A stretch of 64,000 nucleotides of DNA from the NCBI GenBank assembly GCA_030248195.1, contig JASAND010030939.1, forward strand, positions 21,497 through 85,496, written 5' to 3'. The DNA comes from Trissonchulus latispiculum. Taxonomy: Eukaryota; Nematoda; Enoplea; Enoplida; Ironidae. A program made the translations under genes and the position numbers. The first letter of the stretch is position 1; the number at the start of each line of letters is the position of its first letter. The notes below the pieces were generated by a model, which made no database searches, was not told where the DNA came from, and worked only from the letters and a program-made list of their open reading frames with translations. This document shows, one piece after another, positions 57,494-64,000 of the stretch.

Positions 57494-58657
57494 TAGGAGG
57501 GAAAATGCCCTCGACGGGCAACCAACTTGGTAGAATAGGGAAAGACTTGAATGTTAAATACACGGTGCATGGTTACAACTGAGATTCTGCTGAAGCGGAA
57601 AAATGCCGTTTTTCAGCGACTAAAATGACAGAAACCAGCTTTGTGCGCCGAATAGGGAATCTACTCGGCGACTAAAATGAAAGAAACCAGCTTTGTCGCC
57701 GAATAGGGAATCTACTCGGCGACTAAAATGAAAGAAACCAGCTTTGTCGCCGAATAGGGAATTCCCTCCTTCCGCCCTATTCGCGCGAATCTTATCTTTC
57801 GGGAGATAGGTAATTATTCTGTTGGGAACTGCCAACGTAAGCATTGCGCTCAATACGTATGACATTTCACGTGCCGGTTGCGTAGTGAAAAGGGGTTGCG
57901 CTAGATTAATTTCTTTTTGAGCTACCTGATCCGTCAAATATATTACGCATACAACCGCTAGCAGGACCAACAGAAAGCAACAATAAGTAGACAGTTTAAA
58001 CAATTTGTGGTCGACAGTCCTTGTGCTAAAACATGTGCAATCAATCGCATTTCATTTATACTAAGTAATGTTTGATTGTATCAATGCTCGACAATATATA
58101 TCAGAACGGAGCACACCTATACTACATACGTATATATATACATATACGTATCAGCAACAATGTCCAAATCGTATATGCTCTCAATGTTTCTGCTAGCACA
58201 TCGAAGACAGCGTATTTATGTCTGTGAAGACCTCGATTTAAGGGGCGCCCCGATTTAAGTGCTTGATAAGACTGTTGTTTTGCATCCTTAAGTAATTCTG
58301 CTATTCTGAAGCTATCTATCATAATTTACCAAAGCAACACATAATAGGCTTCAAAGTTCGCGCGAATAGGGCGGAAGGAGGGAATTCCCTATTCGGCGAC
58401 AAAGCTGGTTTCTTTCATTTTAGTCGCCGAGTAGATTCCCTATTCGGCGACAAAGCTGGTTTCTTTCATTTTAGTCGCCGAGTAGATTCCCTATTCGGCG
58501 CACAAAGCTGGTTTCTGTCATTTTAGTCGCTGAAAAACGGCATTTTTCCGCTTCAGCAGAATCTCAGTTGTAACCATGCACCGTGCATTTAACATTCAAG
58601 TCTTTCCCTATTCTACCAAGTTGGTTGCCCGTCGAGGGCATTTTCCCCCCTAGTTTC
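57491..58657. mobile_element. foldback element FB2' (right-arm copy)
   Basis: Cleaner copy of FB2 with regular 51-bp subterminal repeats on both sides. It is flanked on the inner side by the CGTCTAATTGCAATTAGAC palindrome block (57,313-57,493). Confidence 0.88.
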
Positions 58658-59094
58658 GCTTATTTTTCCGCTGCAGAGAAAATCATGTCAGAGAAGTTGC
58701 ATATATACACAATGTTAGCAAAGCTAGCTACCGCAAACAGGCTGGATGAAAACGTTCTAGTTCAACTGAATGTATTTGCTGAAGCGGAAAAATGCCTGTT
58801 AATAGCCTTTTCAGAACTTTATACACGGTGCGTCATCTTAGGCTGGAAGGCCACTGTTCATGGCCTCTACAGAACATTATACACGGAGCGTTATCTTAGG
58901 CTGGAAGGCCACTGTTCATGGCCTTTTCAGAACTTTTTACACGGTGCGTTATCTTAGGCAGGAAGGCCACTGTTCATGGCCTTTTCAGAACTTTTTACAC
59001 GGTGCGTTATCTTATGCAGGAAGGCTATTTTAAAAGCCATCCAGCACCGTAACCTTGGATATGCAGTTATATACATGACAAAAGTTGCTCTGCT

Positions 59095-60500
59095 CATTTA
59101 GGGCTTTCATTTAAAACCAAATTTGACAACTTTTGGAAATTTTGATTTTTGACCAATTAGGACCCCTTGCCAGGCCGCCACAGGTCGCTAGGGACCAGTT
59201 TGGAGGGGTCCTCCAATGAGATAAAATGTTCGCCTCACCAAGGGCTTTCATTTGATACCAAACTTGAAAACCTTTCAAAAAATTGATTTTGGACCGGTCC
59301 GGACCCTGGTCAGGGCGCCACAGGCCGCTGGGGTCACTTTGGAGGGGTCCTCCAATGACAAAAAATGTTCGCCTCACCAAGGGCTTTCATTTGATATCAA
59401 ACTTGACCACTTTTGGAAAAATCGATTTTTGGCCATTTTGGACCGGTCCGGACCCTGGCCAGGGCGCCACAGGCCGCTGGGGCCACTTTGGAGGGGTCCT
59501 CCAATGACAAAAAATGTTCGCCTCACCACGGGCTTTCATTTGATACCAGACATGGCCACTTTTGGAAAAATGGATTTTTGGCCGTTTTGGCCACGGTCCA
59601 CAGTCCGGACCCCTGGCCAGGGCGCCACAGGGGTCCGGGCGAAACCTACTATAGCCTATGCTGTAGTGCCCCCGCACCCCACCCCAAACCCCAAGTAAGA
59701 GAGACCTGCTCACTGTAGATATTTCTGTAGAAGAGGTTACAGTTGGAGTTGCGACACAGTTGGGGCACCTCCATCAGGGTGCCCCCAGCCATATGGACAG
59801 GTCCTAGAGCAAAACTAATGGGCCATTTAGATTCACCATATAGGGGTTCCTATTCGAATACGAACGAAACCTCAGCCCAGCAGCTCTTATGTATAGGGCT
59901 GCCTACTCCGTAGGCCCAGACCCCCCCTTTACACACTAACTAGTGACCCCTGGCCAGGGCGCCACAGGAGACCTGCCGACATCTCATATAGCCTATGCAG
60001 TAGTCCACCCTTGGGCCATGCCACAACCCCAATATGAGAGCCCAGCTTCGCTCGCTGCGATCTATTTCGAAGTGCAATTATTTTCGAACTTAGTTTTTTT
60101 CCGGGGGTCACTTGGGGGGTCCCCACCGGGGGGGGGGGCCATCTGGGAGGGTCCGGGAACCGCGGAAAGTAATTTCCCCGGAATTGCGGGACTTTTTGTA
60201 CAAAAAAAACTTAAAATAGTAGGGCTCTGAAGGGTCTTCCGACCTGCACCCCTGGGGGAAAAAGAAAAAAAAGAGGAGAAACGCGACCTGCTCGGGGGGC
60301 CAATTTTCATATCTCAAGATCCACCCGGCCGATCCGGCTCAAATTTTCACAGCATGTACCCCTGCCCACAGGCTCTTCACACACCAAGTTTCAGCCCGAT
60401 CGGTCCACTCCTCCGCTGGCCCCAGGCCAAACAATGTCCAGATTATACACATTGCGTCAAATTTTCCCTATTCTAGGGGGAGCGCTAACGCGCTCCCCCT
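59095..60500 (+). mobile_element. composite unit 3': satellite + tail + hairpin
   Basis: Satellite array to ~59,640, then tail to ~60,470. The terminal hairpin has an 11-bp stem (60,475-60,485 with 60,490-60,500, loop TAAC), followed by AAT so that the end reads CTAAT. A second short hairpin follows at 60,510-60,530. CTAA|T after a hairpin fits the Helitron 3' rule CTRR|T. Confidence 0.75.
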
Positions 60501-60539
60501 AATATAACTAGGGGGAGCGCGTTCCCCCTAATATAACAA

Positions 60540-62378
60540 ATATTACAACTTTTAGAAATTTAGATTTTAGACCAATTAGGACCCATTGCCACAGGGCGCC
60601 ACAGGTCGCTGGGTCCACTTTAAAGGGGTCCTTCAATGACAAAAAAATGTTCGCCTCACGAAGGGCTTTCATTTGATACCAAACTTGGCCACTTTTGGCA
60701 AAATCGATTTTTGACCATTTTGGACCGGTCCGGACCCTGGCCAGGGCGTCACAGGCCGCTGGGTCCACTTTAGAGGGGTCCTTCAATGACAAAAAATGTT
60801 CGCCTCACGAAGGGCTTTCATTTGATACCAAACTTGGCCACTTTTGGGAAAAATCGATTTTTTGCCATTTTGGACCGGTCCGGACCCTGGCCAGGGCGCC
60901 ACAGGCCGCTGGGTCCACTTTAGAGGGGTCCTCCAATGACAAAAAATGTTTGCCTCACCAAGGGCTTTCATTTAATACCAAACTTGGCCACTTTTGGAAA
61001 AATCGATTTTTGGCCATTTTGGACCGGTCCGGACCCTGGCCAGGGCGTCACAGGCCGCTGGGTCCACTTTAGAGGGGTCCTCCAATGACAAAAAATGTTT
61101 GCCTCACCAGGGGCTTTCATTTGATACCAAACTTGGCCACTTTTGGAAAAATCGATTTTTGACCATTTTGGACCGGTCCGGACCCTGGCCAGGGCGTCAC
61201 AGGCCGCTGGGTCCACTTTAGAGGGGTCCTCCAATGACAAAAAAATGTTCGCCTCACCAGGGGCTTTCATTTGATAGCAAACTTGGCCACTTTTGGAAAA
61301 ACCGATTTTTGGCCATTTTGGACCGGTCCGCACCCTGGCCAGGGCCCCACAGGCCGCTGGGTCCACTTTAGAGGGGTCCTCCAATGACAAAAAATGTTCG
61401 CCTCACCAAGGGCTTTCATTTGATACTAAACTTGGCCACTTTTGGAAAAACCGATTTTTGGCCATTTTGGGCCCGGTCCGCGGTCCGGACCCCTGGCCAG
61501 GGCGCCACAGGGGTCCGGGCGAAACCTACTATAGCCTATGCTGTAGTGCCCCCGCACCCCACCCCAAACCCCAAGTAAGAGAGACCTGCTCACTGTAGAT
61601 ATTTCTGTAGAAGAGGTTAAAGTTGGAGTTGCGACACAGTTGGGGCCCACCTCCATCAGGGTGCCCCCAGCCATATGGACAGGTCCTAGAGCAAAACTAA
61701 TGGGCCATTTAGATTCACCATATAGGGGTTCCTATTCGAATACGAACGAAACCTCAGCCCAGCAGCTCTTATGTATAGGGCTGCCTACTCCGTAGGCCCA
61801 GACCCCCCCTTTTACACACTAACTAGTGACCCCTGGCCAGGGCGCCACAGGAGACCTGCCGACATCTCATATAGCCTATGCAGTAGTCCACCCTTGGGCC
61901 ATGCCACAACCCCAATATGAGAGCCCAGCTTCGCTCGCTGCGATCTATTTCGAAGTGCAATTATTTTCGAACTTAGTTTTTTTCCGGGAGTCACTTGGGG
62001 GGTCCCCACCGGGGGGGGGGGCCATCTGGGAGGGTCCGGGAACCGCGGAAAGTAATTTCCCCGGAATTGCGGGACTTTTTGTACAAAAAAAACTTAAAAT
62101 AGTAGGGCTCTGAAGGGTCTTCCGACCTGCACCCCTGGGGGAAAAAGAAAAAAAAGAGGAGAAACGCGACCTGCTCGGGGGGCCAATTTTCATATCTCAA
62201 GATCCACCCGGCCGATCCGGCTCAAATTTTCACAGCATGTACCCCTGCCCACAGGCTCTTCACACACCAAGTTTCAGCCCGATCGGTCCACTCCTCCGCT
62301 GGCCCCAGGCCAAACAATGTCCAGATTATACACATTGCGTCAAATTTTCCCTATTCTAGGGGGAGCGCTAACGCGCTG
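60540..62378 (+). mobile_element. composite unit 2': satellite + tail + truncated hairpin
   Basis: About seven satellite copies, a tail almost identical to that of unit 3', and the left arm of the terminal hairpin (GGGGGAGCGCTAACGCGCT). The unit is then cut short and joined directly to the next satellite array, so units 2' and 1' are fused head to tail. Confidence 0.75.
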
Positions 62379-62384
62379 GTCCTC

Positions 62385-63983
62385 CAATGGCCACCAGTGT
62401 GGAGGGGTCCTCCAATGAGAAAAAATGTTCGCCTCACAAAGGGCTTTCATTGGATACCAAAGTCGGAAACTTTTTAAAAAACAGGTTTTTGACCAGTCCG
62501 GACCCTTGTCAGGGCGCCACAGGCCGCTGGGGCCACTTTGGAGGGGTCCTCCAATGACAAAAAATGATCGCCTCACCAAGGGCTTTCATTTGATACCAAA
62601 CATGGCCACTTTTGGAAAAATAGATTTTTGTCCATTTTGGACCGGTCCGGACCCTGGTCAGGGCGCCACAGGCCGCTGGGTCCACTTTGGAGGGGTCCTC
62701 CAATGACAAAAAATGTTCGCCTCGCCACGGGCTTTCATTTGATACCAAACTTGAACACTTTTGGAAAAATCGATTTTTGGCCATTTTGGACCGGTCCGGA
62801 CCCTGGCCAGGGCGCCACAGGCCGCTGGGACCACTTTGGAGGGGTCTTCCAATGACAAAAAATGTTCGCCTCGCCACGGGCTTTCATTTGAAACCAAACT
62901 TGGCCACTTTTGGAAAAATCGATTTTTGGCCATTTTGGACCGGTCCGGACCCTGGTCAGGGCGCCACAGGCCACTGGGGCCACTTGGGAGTGGTCCTCCA
63001 ATGACAAAAATGTTCGCCTCACCAAGGGCTTTCATTTGATACCAAACTTGGCCACTTTTGGAAAAATCGATTTTTGGCCATTTTGGACCGGTCCGGACCC
63101 CTGGCCAGGGCGCCACACGGGTCCGGGCGAAACCTACTATAGCCTATGCTGTAGTGCTCCCGCACCCCACCCCGCATGCAAAATATGAGAGACCTGCGCC
63201 CTGTGGACCTTTCTGTATAAGAGGCCAAAGTTGGAGTTGAGTCACGGTTGGGCCAAGCACCATCAGGGTGCCCCACAGCCACATGGATAAGTCCTAGAGC
63301 GAAACTAATGGGCCTTTTAGATTCACCATATAGGGGTTCCTATTCGAATACGAAACCTCAGCCCAGCAGCTGTTATGTATAGGGCTGCCTACTCCGTAGG
63401 CCCAGACCCCCCTTTTACACGTTAACTACTGACCCCTGGCCAGGGCGCCACAGATGACCGACCAACACCAAACTCTCAAATGGAGACCCTCCACCCTTGG
63501 GCCATGCCACAGGAGCACTAGGAGACCCCAGCTACGCTCGCTGAGATCTATTTCGAGGCTAGATTATTTTCGGACTTAGTTTTTTTGCGGGGGTCTTTTT
63601 GGGGGTCCCCCCCGGGGGTGTGGGGCCATCTGGGGGTGTCCGGGAACCGCGGAAAGTAATTTCCCCGGAATTGCGGAACTTTTTGTACAAAAAAAACCTA
63701 AAACCGTACGGCTCTGAAGGGTCTTCCGACCTGCACCCCTGGGGGAAAAAAAATGGAGAGAAACGCGACCTGCGCGGGGGGCCAATTTTCATATCTCAAG
63801 ATCTACCCGGCCGATCCGGCTGAAATTTTCACAGCATGTACCCCTGCCCACAGGCTCTTCACACAGCAAGTTTGAGCCCGATCGGTCCACTCCTCCGCTG
63901 GCCACAGGCCAAACAATGNNCAGATNATACACATTGCGTCNANTTTTCCCTATTCTAGGGGGAGCGCTAACGCGCTCCCCCTA
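62385..63983 (+). mobile_element. composite unit 1': satellite + tail + hairpin at window edge
   Basis: Five satellite copies, tail, and a complete terminal hairpin near 63,957-63,983 followed by AATT. Ns at 63,919-63,943 show that this end is poorly resolved. Confidence 0.75.
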
Positions 63984-64000
63984 ATTGGACGAACAGTGNC

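Larger units (their letters stand above)
54065..64000 (+). repeat. right arm of the giant inverted repeat (continues past window)
   Basis: Mirror image of 41,750-51,783. It ends with composite units at ~59.09-60.50, 60.54-62.37 and 62.38-63.98 kb. It runs into the window edge in sequence with Ns, so its outer end is not seen. No gene is supported; short frames follow the repeat period. Confidence 0.92.

Noticed and set aside
31567..64000. Further trio exons in the repeat-rich half
   Set aside because: No open stretch resembling the next TRIO spectrin repeats with splice sites was found; the intron must continue past the window.

Overview
This is a nuclear DNA window from an invertebrate animal, probably. 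The evidence is a set of consecutive spliced exons (GT-AG introns) of a TRIO/Kalirin/UNC-73-type gene, with introns full of MITEs, satellites and one complete-looking Polinton/Maverick element. I cannot name the species. The standard genetic code fits every exon and ORF read here. Ns near the right edge (63,919-63,999) suggest a contig end or a poorly resolved repeat.

Region 1 (1-5,183 and 27,035-31,566, + strand): fourteen exons of the trio orthologue, in frame with each other. They encode a Sec14/CRAL-TRIO lipid-binding domain (exons 1-4) followed by spectrin repeats (exons 5-14). The catalytic RhoGEF part lies beyond the window, and the intron after exon 14 is longer than 32 kb. Intron 3 carries a clean hAT-type MITE with an 8-bp target duplication.

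Region 2 (6,574-26,718): a ~20.1 kb Polinton inserted in the trio intron between exons 8 and 9, with ~173-bp terminal inverted repeats. The + strand block encodes integrase, minor capsid protein, basic core/pVI-pX-like protein, double-jelly-roll major capsid protein, adenain-like protease, packaging ATPase (one intron) and three small conserved Polinton proteins. The genes are tightly packed, with start/stop overlaps. The minus strand carries the protein-primed DNA polymerase B with one frame break and two small 5' exons. The right third (19.1-26 kb) is an unusual accessory cassette. It has two spliced type I membrane glycoproteins with the same ectodomain cysteine spacing (one with a PPxY tail motif), an orphan transmembrane/tail exon, two diverged paralogues ending in the same C2H2 finger, and a small acidic/basic protein. 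The element carries nested MITEs.

Region 3 (31,567-64,000): repeat-only sequence. It holds a foldback element (32,999-34,352), a ~23-copy G-run minisatellite (34.76-37.6 kb), a composite unit of 149-bp satellite + ~850-bp tail + terminal hairpin, two more foldbacks, and a giant inverted repeat (arms ~41.75-51.78 kb and 54.07-64.0+ kb, 2.3 kb spacer). Each arm contains three composite units and a foldback element in mirror order. The same hairpin-tail-149 bp design occurs 27 nt downstream of trio exon 8, so it is a dispersed family with Helitron/HINE-like architecture. No gene is supported after 31,566.
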